64,000 bases of DNA from Hydractinia symbiolongicarpus (Eukaryota; Cnidaria; Hydrozoa; Anthoathecata; Hydractiniidae). This document shows, piece by piece, positions 48,540 through 63,456 of this stretch. Location: contig NC_079878.1 of NCBI RefSeq assembly GCF_029227915.1, positions 3,784,001 through 3,848,000 of the forward strand, in the 5' to 3' direction. Each line of letters starts with the position of its first letter. The stretch's first letter is position 1. The position numbers and the translations under genes were made by a program. The notes beneath the pieces were generated by a model, which saw only the letters and a program-made list of their open reading frames with translations, was not told the origin of the DNA and searched no databases.

Positions 48540-51500
48540 AAATTATTTTTTCACCACTAAAACGCATAGGATGTTTGAATTTTTGATGAGACGCTGAATA
48601 AAAGAAGTTTAATCGCCGGCAAACGAAAACCCGCGATTTCCCGTAAATCCCGGGCTTGGCCCGTATAGTCAAAAGTATACAAAGAAAGTACCCAGGGAGT
48701 AAACTTATTTCCCGAACGATTTTTTAATTTATTTTTTCACCACAAAAACGCATGAGATTTGTAGTTTTCAAAAATGTTTGCATTTTTGATGAGGCGCTTA
48801 ATAAAAGAAGTTTAATCGCCGGCAAACGAAAACCTGCGATTTCCCGGAAATCCCGGACTTGGCCCGTATAGTCAAAAGTATACAAAGAAAGTACCCAGGG
48901 AGTAAACTCATTTCCCAAACGATTTTTAAAATTTTTTTTTTACCACTAAAACGCATGAGACTTGTAGTTTTCAAAAATGTTTTCATTTTTGATGAGACGC
49001 TTAATGAAAGAGGTTTAATCGCCGGCAAACGAAAACCCGCGATTTCCCGTAAATCCCGGGCTTGGCCCGTATAGTCGAATGTATACAAAGAAAGTACCCT
49101 GTGAGTAAACTCACTTCCAGAACGATTTTTTAAATTATTTTTTCACCACTAAAACGCATAGGACTTGTAGTTTTCAAAAATGTTTTCATTTTTGATGAGA
49201 CGCTGAATAAAAGAAGTTTAATTGCCGGCAAACGAAAACCCGCGATTTCCCGTAAATCCCGGGCTTGGCCCGTATAGTCAAAAGTATACAAAGAAAGTAC
49301 CCAGGGAGTAAATTCATTTCCCGAACGATTTTTTAATTTACTTTTTCACCACTAAAACGCATGAGACTTGTAGTTTTCAAAAATGTTTTCATTTTTGATG
49401 AGACGCTGAATAAAAGAAGTTTAATCGCCGGCAAAAGAAAACCTGCGATTTTCCGTAAATCCCGGACTCGGCCCGTATAGTCAAAAGTATACAAAGAAAG
49501 TACCCAGGGAGTAAACTCATTTCCCAAACGATTTTTTAAATTATTATTTCACCATTAAAGCCCATGAGACTTGTAGTTTTTAAAAATGTTTTCATTTTTG
49601 ATGAGACGCTGAATAAAAGAAGTTTAATCGCCGGCAAAAGAAAACCCGCGATTTCCCGTAAATCCCGGACTCGGCCCGTATAGTCAAAAGTATACAAAGA
49701 AAGTACCCAGGGAGTAAACTCATTTCCCAAACGATTTTTTAATTTATTTTTTCACCACAAAAACGCATGAGACTTGTAGTTTTCAGAAATGTTTTCATTT
49801 TTGATGAGGCGCTGAATAAAAGAAGTTTAATCGCCAGGAAACGAAAACATGCGATTTCCCGTAAATCCCGGACTTGGCCCATACAGTCAAAAGTATACAA
49901 GGAAAGTACCCAGGGAGTAAACTCATTTCCCAAACGATTTTCAAATTATTTTTTTTACCACTAAAACGCATGAGACTTGTAGTTTTCAAAAATGTTTTCA
50001 TTTTTGATGAGACGCTTAATGAAAGAGGTTTAATCGCCGGCAAACGAAAACCCGCGATTTCCCGTAAATCCCTGTCTTGGCCCGTATAGTCGAATGTATA
50101 CAAAGAAAGTACCCTGTGAGTAAACTCACTTCCAGAACGATTTTTTAAATTATTTTTCCACCACTAAAACGCATAGGACTTGTAGTTTTCAAAAATGTTT
50201 TCATTTTTGATGAGACGCTGAATAAAAGAAGTTTAATTGCCGGCAAACGAAAACCCGCGATTTCCCGTAAATCCCAGGCTTGGCCCGTATAGTCAAAAGT
50301 ATACAAAGAAAGTACCCAGGGAGTAAACTCCTTTCCCAAACGATTTTTAAATTATTTTTTTTACCACTAAAACGCATGAGACTTGTAGTTTTCAAAAATG
50401 TTTTCATTTTTGATGAGACGCTGAATAAAAGAAGTTTAATCGCCGGCAAACGAAAACCTGCGATTTTCCGTAAATCCCGGACTCGGCCCGTATAGTGAAA
50501 AGTATACAAAGAAAGTACCCAGGGAGTAAACTCATTTCCCGATTTTTTAAATTATTATTTCACCACTAAAGCCCATGAGACTTGTAGTTTTCAAAAATGT
50601 TTTCATTTTTGATGAGACGCTGAATAAAAGAAGTTTAATCGCCGGCAAACGAAAACCTGCGATTTTCCGTAAATCCCGGACTCGGCCCGTATAGTGAAAA
50701 GTATACAAAGAAAGTACCCAGGGAGTAAACTCATTTCCCAAACGATTTTTTAAATTATTATTTCACCACTAAAGCCCATGAGACTTGTAGTTTTTAAAAA
50801 TGTTTTCATTTTTGATGAGACGCTGAATAAAAGAAGTTTAATTGCCGGCAAACGAAAACCCGCGATTTCCCGTAAATCCCGGGCTTGGCCCGTATAGTCA
50901 AAAGTATACAAAGAAAGTACCCAGGGAGTAAACTCATTTCCCGAACGATTTTTTAATTTATTTTTTCACCACTAAAACGCATGAGACTTGTAGTTTTCAA
51001 AAATGTTTTCATTTTTGATGAGACGCTTAATGAAAGAGGTTTAATCGCCGGCAAACGAAATCCCGCGATTTCCCGTAAATCCCGGGCTTGGCCCGTATAG
51101 TCGAATGTATGCAAAGAAAGTACCCTGTGTGTAAACTCCATTCCAAAACGATTTTTTAAATTATCTTTTCACCACTAAAACGCATGAGACTTGTAGTTTT
51201 CAAAAATGTTCTCATTTTTGATAAGACGCTGAATAAAAGAAGTTTAATCGCCGGCAAAGGAAAACCTGCGATTTCCCGTAAATCCCGGACTTGGCCCGTA
51301 TAGTCAAAGTATACAAAGAAAGTACCCAGGGAGTAAACTCATTTCCCAAACGATTTTTAAAATATTTTTTTTACCACTAAAACGCATGAGACTTGTAGTT
51401 TTCAAAAATGTTTTCATTTTTGATGAGACGCTTAATGAAAGAGGTTTAATCGCCGGCAAACGAAAACCCGCGATTTCCCGTAAATCCCGGGCTTGGCCCG

Positions 51501-53180
51501 TATAGTCGAATGTATACAAAGAAAGTACCCTGTGAGTAAACTCACTTCCAGAACGATTTTTTAAATTATTTTTTCACCACTAAAACGCATAGGACTTGTA
51601 GTTTTCAAAAATGTTTTCATTTTTGACGAGACGCTGAATAAAAGAAGTTTAATTGCCGGCAAACGAAAACCCGCGATTTCCTGTAAATCCCGGGCTTCGC
51701 CCGTATAGTCAAAAGTATACAAAGAAAGTACCCAGGGAGTAAACTCATTTCCCGAACGATTTTTTAATTTATTTTTTCACCACAAAAACGCAGGAGACTT
51801 GTAGTTTTCAAAAATGTTTTCATTTTTGATGAGGCGCTTAATAAAAGAAGTTTAATCGCCGGCAAACGAAAACCTGCGATTTCCCGTAAATCCCGGACTT
51901 GGCCCGTATAGTCAAAAGTATACAAAGAAAGTACCCAGGGAGTAAACTCATTTCCCAAATGATTTTTAAAATTTTTTTTTTACCACTAAAACGCATGAGA
52001 CTTGTAGTTTTCAAAAATGTTTTCATTTTTGATGAGACGCTTAATGAAAGAGGTTTAATCGCCGGCAAACGAAAACCTGCGATTTCCCGTAAATCCCGGG
52101 CTTGGCCCGTATAGTCGAATGTATACAAAGAAAGTACCCTGTGAGTAAACTCACTTCCAGAACGATTTTTTAAATTATTTTTTCACCACTAAAACGCATA
52201 GGACTTGTAGTTTTCAAAAATGTTTTCATTTTTGATGAGACGCTGAATAAAAGAAGTTTAATTGCCGGCAAACGAAAACCCGCGATTTCCCGTAAATCCC
52301 GGGCTTGGCCCGTATAGTCAAAAGTATACAAAGAAAGTACCCAGGGAGTAAACTCATTTCCCGAACGATTTTTTAATTTATTTTTTCACCACTAAAACGC
52401 ATGAGACTTGTAGTTTTCAAAAATGTTTTCATTTTTGATGAGACGCTGAATAAAAGAAGTTTAATCGCCGGCAAACGAAAACCTGCGATTTTCCGTAAAT
52501 CCCGGACTCGGCCCGTATAGTCAAAAGTATACAAAGAAAGTACCCAGGGAGTAAATTCATTTCCCAAACGATTTTTTAAATTATTATTTCACCACTAAAG
52601 CCCATGAGACTTGTAGTTTTTAAAAATGTTTTCATTTTTGATGAGACGCTGAATAAAAGAATTTTAATCGCCGGCAAAAGAAAACCCGCGATTTCCCGTA
52701 AATCCCGGACTCGGCCCGTATAGTCAAAAGTATACAAAGAAAGTACCCAGGGAGTAAACTCATTTCCCAAACGATTTTTTAATTTATTTTTTCACCACAA
52801 AAACGCATGAGACTTGTAGTTTTCAGAAATGTTTTCATTTTTGATGAGGCGCTGAATAAAAGAAGTTTAATCGCCGGCAAACGAAAACCTGCGATTTCCC
52901 GTAAATCCCGGACTTGGCCCATATAGTCAAAAGTATACAAAGAAAGTACCCAGGGAGTAAACTCATTTCCCAAACGATTTTTAAATTATTTTTTTTACCA
53001 CTAAAACGCATGAGACTTGTAGTTTTTAAAAATGTTTTCATTTTTGATGAGACGCTTAATAAAAGAAGTTTAATTGCCGGCAAACGAAAACCCGCGATTT
53101 CCCGTAAATCCCGGGCTTGGCCCGTATAGTCAAAAGTATACAAAGAAAGTACCCAGGGAGTAAACTCATTTCCCGAACGA
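48540..53180 (+). repeat. Higher-order duplication, 3,040-bp offset
   Basis: Bases from about 48540 to 50150 recur from about 51580 to 53190. Matched positions are 48724/51764, 48798/51838, 48859/51899 and 49333/52373, all 3,040 bp apart (15 units less 5 bases). Markers are CCACAAAAACGCA and CCCATACAGTC or CCCATATAGTC. Confidence 0.8.
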
Positions 53181-54200
53181 TTTTTTAATTTATTTTTTCA
53201 CCACTAAAACGCATGAGACTTGTAGTTTTCAAAAATGTTTTCATTTTTGATGAGACGCTGAATAAAAGAAGTTTAATTGCCGGCAAACGAAAACCCGCGA
53301 TTTCCCGTAAATCCCGGGCTTGGCCCGTATAGTCAAAAGTATACAAAGAAAGTACCCAGGGAGTAAACTCATTTCCCGAACGATTTTTTAATTTATTTTT
53401 TCACCACTAAAACGCATGAGACTTGTAGTTTTCAAAAATGTTTTCATTTTTGATGAGACGCTGAATAAAAGAAGTTTAATCGCCGGCAAACGAAAACCTG
53501 CGATTTTCCGTAAATCCCGGACTCGGCCCGTATAGTCAAAAGTATACAAAGAAAGTACCCAGGGAGTAAATTCATTTCCCAAACGATTTTTTAAATTATT
53601 ATTTCACCACTAAAGCCCATGAGACTTGTAGTTTTTAAAAATGTTTTCATTTTTGATGAGACGCTGAATAAAAGAATTTTAATCGCCGGCAAAAGAAAAC
53701 CCGCGATTTCCCGTAAATCCCGGACTCGGCCCGTATAGTCAAAAGTATACAAAGAAAGTACCCAGGGAGTAAACTCATTTCCCAAACGATTTTTTAATTT
53801 ATTTTTTCACCACAAAAACGCATGAGACTTGTAGTTTTCAGAAATGTTTTCATTTTTGATGAGGCGCTGAATAAAAGAAGTTTAATCGCCGGCAAACGAA
53901 AACCTGCGATTTCCCGTAAATCCCGGACTTGGCCCATATAGTCAAAAGTATACAAAGAAAGTACCCAGGGAGTAAACTCATTTCCCAAACGATTTTTAAA
54001 TTATTTTTTTTACCACTAAAACGCATGAGACTTGTAGTTTTTAAAAATGTTTTCATTTTTGATGAGACGCTTAATGAAAGAGGTTTAATCGCCGGCAAAC
54101 GAAAACCCGCGATTTCCCGTAAATCCAGGGCTTGGCCCGTATAGTCGAATGTATACAAAGAAAGTACCCTGTGAGTAAACTCACTTCCAGAACGATTTTT
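52330..54200 (+). repeat. Five-monomer tandem higher-order repeat (1,015 bp)
   Basis: Matched positions 52373/53388, 52576/53591, 52779/53794 and 52914/53929 are each exactly 1,015 bp (5 x 203) apart. Shared private variants include GTAAATTCATTTCCC and AAAGAATTTTAATCGCC. Confidence 0.85.
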
Positions 54201-57200
54201 TAAATTATTTTTTCACCACTAAAACGCATAGGACTTGTAGTTTTCAAAAATGTTTTCATTTTTGATGAGACGCTGAATAAAAGAAGTTTAATTGCCGGCA
54301 AACGAAAACCCGCGATTTCCCGTAAATCCCAGGCTTGGCCCGTATAGTCAAAAGTATACAAAGAAAGTACCCAGGGAGTAAACTAATTTCCCAAACGATT
54401 TTTAATTTTTTTTTCACCACTAAAACGCATGAGACTTGTAGTTTTCAAAAATGTTTTCATTTTTGATGAGACGCTGAATAAAAGAAGTTTAATCGCCGGC
54501 AAACGAAAACCTGCGATTTTCCGTAAATCCCGGACTCGGCCCGTATAGTCAAAAGTATACAAAGAAAGTACCCAGGGAGTAAACTCATTTCCCAAACGAT
54601 TTTTTAAATTATTATTTCACCACTAAAGCCCATGAGACTTGTAGTTTTTAAAAATGTTTTCATTTTTGATGAGACGCTGAATAAAAGAAGTTTAATTGCC
54701 GGCAAACGAAAACCCGCGATTTCCCGTAAATCCCGGGCTTGGCCCGTATAGTCAAAAGTATACAAAGAAAGTACCCAGGGAGTAAACTCATTTCCCGAAC
54801 GATTTTTAAATTTTTTTTTTACCACTAAAACGCATGAGACTTGTAGTTTTCAAAAATGTTTTCATTTTTGATGAGACGCTGAATAAAAGAAGTTTAATCG
54901 CCGGCAAACGAAAACCTGCGATTTTCCGTAAATCCCGGACTCGGCCCGTATAGTCAAAAGTATACAAAGAAAGTACCCTGTGAGTAAACTCACTTCAAGA
55001 ACGATTTTTTAAATTATTTTTCACCACTAAAACGCATAGGACTTGTAGTTTTCAAAAATGTTTTTATTTTTGATGAGACGCTGAATAAAAGAAGTTTAAT
55101 TGCCGGCAAACGAAAACCCGCGATTTCCCGTAAATCCCAGGCTTGGCCCGTATAGTCAAAAGTATACAAAGAAAGTACCCAGGGAGTAAACTCATTTCCC
55201 AAACGATTTTTAAATTTTTTTTTTTACCACTAAAACGCATGACACTTGTAGTTTTCAAAAATGTTTTCATTTTTGATGAGACGCTGAATAAAAGAAGTTT
55301 AATCGCCGGCAAACGAAAACCTGCGATTTTCCGTAAATCCCGGACTCGGCCCGTATAGTCAAAAGTATACAAAGAAAGTACCCAGGGAGTAAACTCATTT
55401 CCCAAACGATTTTTTAAATTATTATTTCACCACTAAAGCCCATGAGACTTGTAGTTTTTAAAAATGTTTTCATTTTTGATGAGACGCTGAATAAAAGAAG
55501 TTTAATTGCCGGCAAACGAAAACCCGCGATTTCCCGTAAATCCCGGGCTTGGCCCGTATAGTCAAAAGTATACAAAGAAAGTACCAAGGGTGTAAACTCA
55601 TTTCCCGAACGATTTTTAAATTTTTTTTTTTACCACTAAAACGCATGAGACTTGTAGTTTTCAAAAATGTTTTCATTTTTGATGAGACTCTGAATAAAAG
55701 ATGTTTAATCGCCGGCAAACGAAAACCCGCGATTTCCCGTAAATCCCAGGCTTGACCCGTATAGTCAAAAGTATACAAAGAAAGTACCCAGGGAGTAAAC
55801 TCATTTCCCAAACGATTTTTAAATTTTTTTTTTACCACTAAAACGCATGAGACTTGTAGTTTTCAAAAATGTTTTCATTTTTGATGAGACGCTGAATAAA
55901 AGAAGTTTAATCGCCGGCAAACGCAAACCTGCGATTTTCCGTAAATCCCGGACTCGGCCCGTATAGTCAAAAGTATACAAAGAAAGTACCCAGGGAGTAA
56001 ACTCATTTCCAAAACGATTTTTTAAATTATTATTTCACCACTAAAGCCCATGAGACTTGTAGTTTTTAAAAATGTTTTCATTTTTGATGAGACGCTGAAT
56101 AAAAGAAGTTTAATTGCCGGCAAACAAAAACCTGCGATTTCCCGTAAATCCCGGGCTTGGCCCGTATAGTCAAAAGTATACAAAGAAAGTACCCAGGGAG
56201 TAAACTCATTTCCCGAACGATTTTTTAATTTATTTTTTCACCACTAAAACGCATGAGACTTGTAGTTTTCAAAAATGTTTTCATTTTTGATGAGACGCTT
56301 AATGAAAGAGGTTTAATCGCCGGCAAACGAAATCCCGCGATTTCCCGTAAATCCCGGGCTTGGCTCGTATAGTCGAATGTATACAAAGAAAGTACCCAGG
56401 GAGTAAACTCATTTCCCGAACGATTTTTTAAATTTTTTTTTTACCACTAAAACGCATGAGACTTGTAGTTTTCAAAAATGTTTTCATTTTTGATGAGACG
56501 CTTAATGAAAGAGGTTTAATCGCCAGCAAACGAAATCCCGCGATTTCCCGTAAATCCCGGGCTTGGCCCGTATAGTCGAATGTATACAAAGAAAGTACCC
56601 AGGGAGTAAACTCATTTCCCCAACGATTTTTTAAATTTTTTTTTACCACTAAAACGCATGAGACTTGTAGTTTTCAAAAATGTTTTCATTTTTGATGAGA
56701 CGCTTAATGAAAGAGGTTTAATCACCGGCAAACGAAAACCTACGATTTCCCGTAAAACCCGGGCTTGGCCCGTATAGTCGAATGTATACAAAGAAAGTAC
56801 CCTGTGAGTAAACTCATTTCCAGAACGATTTTTTAAATTATTTTTTCACCACTAAAACGCATAAGACTTGTACTTTTCAGAAATGTTTTCATCTTTGATG
56901 AGACGCTGAATAAAAGAAGTTTAATCGGCAGGAAATGAAAACCCGCAATTTCCCGTAAATCCCGGGCTTGGCCCGTATAGTCAAAAGTATACAAAAAAGT
57001 ACCCAGGGAGTAAACTCATTTCCCGAACGATTTTTTAATTTATTTTTTCACCACTAAAACGCATGAGACTTGTAGTTTTCAAAAATGTTTTCATTTTTGA
57101 TGAGGCGCTGAATAAAAGAAGTTTAATCGCCGGCAAACGAAAACCTGCGATTTTCCGTAAATCCCGGACTCGGCCCGTATAGTCAAAAGTATACAAAGAA

Positions 57201-59025
57201 AGTACCCAGGGAGTAAACTCATTTCCAAAACGATTTTTTAAATTATTATTTCACCACTAAAGCCCATGAGACTTGTAGTTTTTAAAAATGTTTTCATTTT
57301 TGATGAGACGCTGAATAAAAGAAGTTTAATTGCCGGCAAACAAAAACCCGCGATTTCCCGTAAATCCCGGGCTTGGCCCGTATAGTCAAAAGTATACAAA
57401 GAAAGTACCCAGGGAGTAAACTCATTTCCCGAACGATTTTTTAATTTATTTTTTCACCACTAAAACGCATGAGACTTGTAGTTTTCAAAAATGTTTTCAT
57501 TTTTGATGAGACGCTTATTGAAAGAGGTTTAATCGCCGGCAAACGAAATCCCGCGATTTCCCGTAAATCCCGGGCTTGGCTCGTATAGTCGAATGTATAC
57601 AAAGAAAGTACCCAGGGAGTAAACTCATTTCCCGAACGATTTTTTAAATTTTTTTTTACCACTAAAACGCATGAGACTTGTAGTTTTCAAAAATGTTTTC
57701 ATTTTTGATGAGACGCTTAATGAAAGAGGTTTAATCGCCAGCAAACGAAATCCCGCGATTTCCCGTAAATCCCGGGCTTGGCCCGTATAGTCGAATGTAT
57801 ACAAAGAAAGTACCCAGGAAGTAAACTCATTTCCCCAACGATTTTTAAATTTTTTTTTACCACTAAAACGCATGAGACTTGTAGTTTTCAAAAATGTTTT
57901 CATTTTTGATGAGACGCTTAATGAAAGAGGTTTAATCGCCGGCAAACGAAAACCTGCGATTTTCCGTAAATCCCGGACTCGGCCCGTATAGTCAAAAGTA
58001 TACAAAGAAAGTACCCAGGGAGTAAACTCATTTCCCAAACGATTTTTTAAATTATTATTTCACCACTAAAGCCCATGAGACTTGTAGTTTTTAAAAATGT
58101 TTTCATTTTTGATGAGACGCTGAATAAAAGAAGTTTAATTGCCGGCAAACGAAAACCCGCGATTTCCCGTAAATCCCGGGCTTGGCCCGTATAGTCAAAA
58201 GTGTACAAAGAAAGTACCCAGGGAGTAAACTCATTTCCCGAACGATTTTTAAATTTTTTTTTTTACCACTAAAACGCATGAGACTTGTAGTTTTCAAAAA
58301 TGTTTTCATTTTTGATGAGACGCTGAATAAAAAAAGTTTAATCGCCGGCAAACGAAAACCTGCGATTTTCCGTAAATCCCGGACTCGGCCCGTATAGTCA
58401 AAAGTATACAAAGAAAGTACCCTGTGAGTAAACTCACTTCCAGAACGATTTTTTAAATTATTTTTTCACCACTAAAACGCATAGGACTTGTAGTTTTCAA
58501 AAATGTTTTCATTTTTGATGAGACGCTGAATAAAAGAAGTTTAATTGCCGGCAAACGAAAACCCGCGATTTCCCGTAAATCCCAGGCTTGGCCCGTATAG
58601 TCAAAACTATACAAAGAAAGTACCCAGGGAGTAAACTCATTTCCCAAACGATTTTTAAATTTTTTTTTTACCACTAAAACGCATGAGACTTGTAGTTTTC
58701 AAAAATGTTTTCATTTTTGATGAGACGCTGAATAAAAGAAGTTTAATCGCCGGCAAACGAAAACCTGCGATTTTCCGTAAATCCCGGACTCGGCCCGTAT
58801 AGTCAAAAGTATACAAAGAAAGTACCCAGGGAGTAAACTCATTTCCAAAACGATTTTTTAAATTATTATTTCACCACTAAAGCCCATGAGACTTGTAGTT
58901 TTTAAAAATGTTTTCATTTTTGATGAGACGCTGAATAAAAGAAGTTTAATTGCCGGCAAACAAAAACCCGCGATTTCCCGTAAATCCCGGGCTTGGCCCG
59001 TATAGTCAAAAGTATACAAAGAAAG
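54200..59025 (+). repeat. Satellite with less regular monomer order
   Basis: The array alternates CCCATGAGAC-type and CATGAGAC-type monomers, with recurrent pieces such as GAAATCCCGCGATTTCCC followed by GGCTTGGCTCGTATAG near 56360, 57580 and 59200. Blocks near 56428 recur near 59135 (offset 2,707). I see no clean single period and no gene. Confidence 0.7.
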
Positions 59026-62000
59026 TACCCAGGGAGTAAACTCATTTCCCGAACGATTTTTTAATTTATTTTTTCACCACTAAAACGCATGAGACTTGTA
59101 GTTTTCAAAAATGTTTTCATTTTTGATGAGACGCTTAATGAAAGAGGTTTAATCGCCGGCAAACAAAATCCCGCGATTTCCCGTAAATCCCGGGCTTGGC
59201 TCGTATAGTCGAATGTATACAAAGAAAGTACCCAGGGAGTAAACTCATTTCCAGAACGATTTTTTGAATTTTTTTTTTACCACTAAAACGCATGAGACTT
59301 GTAGTTTTCAAAAATGTTTTCATTTTTGATGAGACGCTTAATGAAAGAGGTTTAATCGCCAGCAAACGAAATCCCGCGATTTCCCGTAAATCCCGGGCTT
59401 GGCCCGTATAGTCGAATGTATACAAAGAAAGTACCCAGGGAGTAAACTCATTTCCCCAACGATTTTTTAAATTTTTTTTTACCACTAAAACGCATGAGAC
59501 TTGTAGTTTTCAAAAATGTTTTCATTTTTGATGAGACGCTTAATGAAAGAGGTTTAATCACCGGCAAACGAAAACCCGCGATTTCCCGTAAAACCCGGGC
59601 TTGGCCCGTATAGTCGAATGTATACAAAGAAAGTACCCTGTGAGTAAACTCATTTCCAGAACGATTTTTTAAATTATTTTTTCACCACTAAAACGCATAA
59701 GACTTGTACTTTTCAGAAATGTTTTCATCTTTGATGAGACGCTGAATAAAAGAAGTTTAATCGGCAGGAAACGAAAACCCGCAATTTCCGGTAAATCCCG
59801 GGCTTGGCCAGTATAGTCAAAAGTATACAAAAAAGTACCCAGGGAGTAAACTCATTTCCCGAACGATTTTTTAATTTATTTTTTCACCACTAAAACGCAT
59901 GAGACTTGTAGTTTTCAAAAATGTTTTCATTTTTGATGAGGCGCTGAATAAAAGAAGTTTAATCGCCGGCAAACGAAAACCTGCGATTTTCCGTAAATCC
60001 CGGACTCGGCCCGTATAGTCAAAAGTATACAAAGAAAGTACCCAGGGAGTAAACTCATTTCCAAAACGATTTTTTAAATTATTATTTCACCACTAAAGCC
60101 CATGAGACTTGTAGTTTTTAAAAATGTTTTCATTTTTGATGAGACGCTGAATAAAAGAAGTTTAATTGCCGGCAAACAAAAACCCGCGATTTCCCGTAAA
60201 TCCCGGGCTTGGCCCGTATAGTCAAAAGTATACAAAGAAAGTACCCAGGGAGTAAACTCATTTCCCGAACGATTTTTTAATTTATTTTTTCACCACTAAA
60301 ACGCATGAGACTTGTGGTTTTCAAAAATGTTTTCATTTTTGATGAGGCGCTGAATAAAAGAAGTTTAATCGCCGGCAAACGAAAACCTGCGATTTCCCGT
60401 AAATCCCGGACTCGGCCCGTATAGTCAAAAGTATACAAAGAAAGTACCCAGGGAGTAAACTCATTTCCCAAACGATTTTTTAATTTTTTTTTTTTACCAC
60501 TAAAACGCATGAGACTTGTAGTTTTCAAAAATGTTTTCATTTTTGATGAGACGCTTAATGAAAGAGGTTTAATCGCCGGCAAACGAAAACCCGCGATTTC
60601 CCGTAAATCCCGGGCTTGGCCCGTATAGTCGAATGTATACAAAGAAAGTACCCTGTGAGTAAACTCACTTCCAGAACGATTTTTTAAATTATTTTTTCAC
60701 CACTAAAACGCATAGGATGTTTTCATTTTTGATAAGACGCTGAATAAAAGAAATTTAATGGCCGGCAAACGAAAACCCGCGATTTCCCGTAAATCCCGGG
60801 CTTGGCCCGTATAGTCAAAAGTATACAAAGAAAGTACCCAGGGAGTAAACTCATTTCCCGAACGGTTTTTTAATTTATTTTTTCACCACTAAAACGCATG
60901 AGAATTGTAGTTTTCAAAAATGTTTTCATTTTTGATGAGGCGCTGAATAAAAGAAGTTTAATCGCCGGAAAACGAAAACCTGCGATTTCCCGTAAATCCC
61001 AGACTTGGCCCGTATAGTCAAAAGTATACAAAGAAAGTACCCAGGGAGTAAACTCATTTCCCAAACGATTTTTAAAATTTTTTTATTACCACTAAAACGC
61101 ATGAGACTTGTAGTTTTCAAAAATGTTTTCATTTTTGATGAGACGCTTAATGAAAGAGGTTTAATCGCCGGCAAACGAAAACCCGCGGTTTCCCATAAAT
61201 CCCGGGCTTGGCCCGTATAGTCGAATGTATACAAAGAAAGTACCCAGGGAGTAAACTCATTTCCCGAACGATTTTTTAATTTATTTTTTCACCACTAAAA
61301 CGCATGAGACTTGTAGTTTTCAAAAATGTTTTCATTTTTGATGAGACGCTTAATGAAAGAGGTTTAATCGCCGGCAAACGAAATCCCGCGATTTCCCGTA
61401 AATCCCGGGCTTGGCTCGTATAGTCGAATGTATACAAAGAAAGTACCCAGGGAGTAAACTCATTTCCAGAACGATTTTTTGAATTTTTTTTTTACCACTA
61501 AAACGCATGAGACTTGTAGTTTTCAAAAATGTTTTCATTTTTGATGAGACGCTTAATGAAAGAGGTTTAATCGCCAGCAAACGAAATCCCGCGATTTCCC
61601 GTAAATCCCGGGCTTGGCCCGTATAGTCGAATGTATACAAAGAAAGTACCCAGGGAGTAAACTCATTTCCCCAACGATTTTTTAAATTTTTTTTTACCAC
61701 TAAAACGCATGAGACTTGTAGTTTTCAAAAATGTTTTCATTTTTGATGAGACGCTTAATGAAAGAGGTTTAATCACCGGCAAACGAAAACCCGCGATTTC
61801 CCGTAAAACCCGGGCTTGGCCCGTATAGTCGAATGTATACAAAGAAAGTACCCTGTGAGTAAACTCATTTCCAGAACGATTTTTTAAATTATTTTTTCAC
61901 CACTAAAACGCATAAGACTTGTACTTTTCAGAAATGTTTTCATCTTTGATGAGACGCTGAATAAAAGAAGTTTAATCGGCAGGAAACGAAAACCCGCAAT

Positions 62001-63456
62001 TTCCGGTAAATCCCGGGCTTGGCCAGTATAGTCAAAAGTATACAAAAAAGTACCCAGGGAGGAAACTCATTTCCCGAACGATTTTTTAATTTATTTTTTC
62101 ACCACTAAAACGCATGAGACTTGTAGTTTTCAAAAATGTTTTCATTTTTGATGAGGCGCTGAATAAAAGAAGTTTAATCGCCGGCAAACGAAAACCTGCG
62201 ATTTTCCGTAAATCCCGGACTCGGCCCGTATAGTCAAAAGTATACAAAGAAAGTACCCAGGGAGTAAACTCATTTCCAAAACGATTTTTTAAATTATTAT
62301 TTCACCACTAAAGCCCATGAGACTTGTAGTTTTTAAAAATGTTTTCATTTTTGATGAGACGCTGAATAAAAGAAGTTTAATTGCCGGCAAACAAAAACCC
62401 GCGATTTCCCGTAAATCCCGGGCTTGGCCCGTATAGTCAAAAGTATACAAAGAAAGTACCCAGGGAGTAAACTCATTTCCCGAACGATTTTTTAATTTAT
62501 TTTTTCACCACTAAAACGCATGAGACTTGTGGTTTTCAAAAATGTTTTCATTTTTGATGAGGCGCTGAATAAAAGAAGTTTAATCGCCGGCAAACGAAAA
62601 CCTGCGATTTCCCGTAAATCCCGGACTCGGCCCGTATAGTCAAAAGTATACAAAGAAAGTACCCAGGGAGTAAACTCATTTCCCAAACGATTTTTTAATT
62701 TTTTTTTTTTTACCACTAAAACGCATGAGACTTGTAGTTTTCAAAAATGTTTTCATTTTTGATGAGACGCTTAATGAAAGAGGTTTAATCGCCGGCAAAC
62801 GAAAACCCGCGATTTCCCGTAAATCCCGGGCTTGGCCCGTATAGTCGAATGTATACAAAGAAAGTACCCTGTGAGTAAACTCACTTCCAGAACGATTTTT
62901 TAAATTATTTTTTCACCACTAAAACGCATAGGATGTTTTCATTTTTGATAAGACGCTGAATAAAAGAAATTTAATGGCCGGCAAACGAAAACCCGCGATT
63001 TCCCGTAAATCCCGGGCTTGGCCCGTATAGTCAAAAGTATACAAAGAAAGTACCCAGGGAGTAAACTCATTTCCCGAACGGTTTTTTAATTTATTTTTTC
63101 ACCACTAAAACGCATGAGAATTGTAGTTTTCAAAAATGTTTTCATTTTTGATGAGGCGCTGAATAAAAGAAGTTTAATCGCCGGAAAACGAAAACCTGCG
63201 ATTTCCCGTAAATCCCAGACTTGGCCCGTATAGTCAAAAGTATACAAAGAAAGTACCCAGGGAGTAAACTCATTTCCCAAACGATTTTTAAAATTTTTTT
63301 ATTACCACTAAAACGCATGAGACTTGTAGTTTTCAAAAATGTTTTCATTTTTGATGAGACGCTTAATGAAAGAGGTTTAATCGCCGGCAAACGAAAACCC
63401 GCGGTTTCCCATAAATCCCGGGCTTGGCCCGTATAGTCGAATGTATACAAAGAAAG
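59025..63456 (+). repeat. Tandem 2,215-bp higher-order duplication
   Basis: Two adjacent, near-identical copies meet at about 61240. Matched positions are 59135/61350, 60277/62492, 60870/63086 and 60926/63142 (2,215-2,216 bp apart). Each copy includes one 186-bp deletion monomer (CGCATAGGATG near 60711 and 62930), a shortened ATACAAAAAAGTACCC, and the rare variant AATCGGCAGGAAACG. Adjacency and identity make this the youngest-looking duplication in the right array. Confidence 0.87.

Noticed and set aside
8491-63436. Plus-strand open frames of about 71 codons (MARIVKSIQRKYPGSK type)
   Set aside because: The same satellite is read on the other strand; they are present only where a monomer happens to lack a stop, with no coding features.
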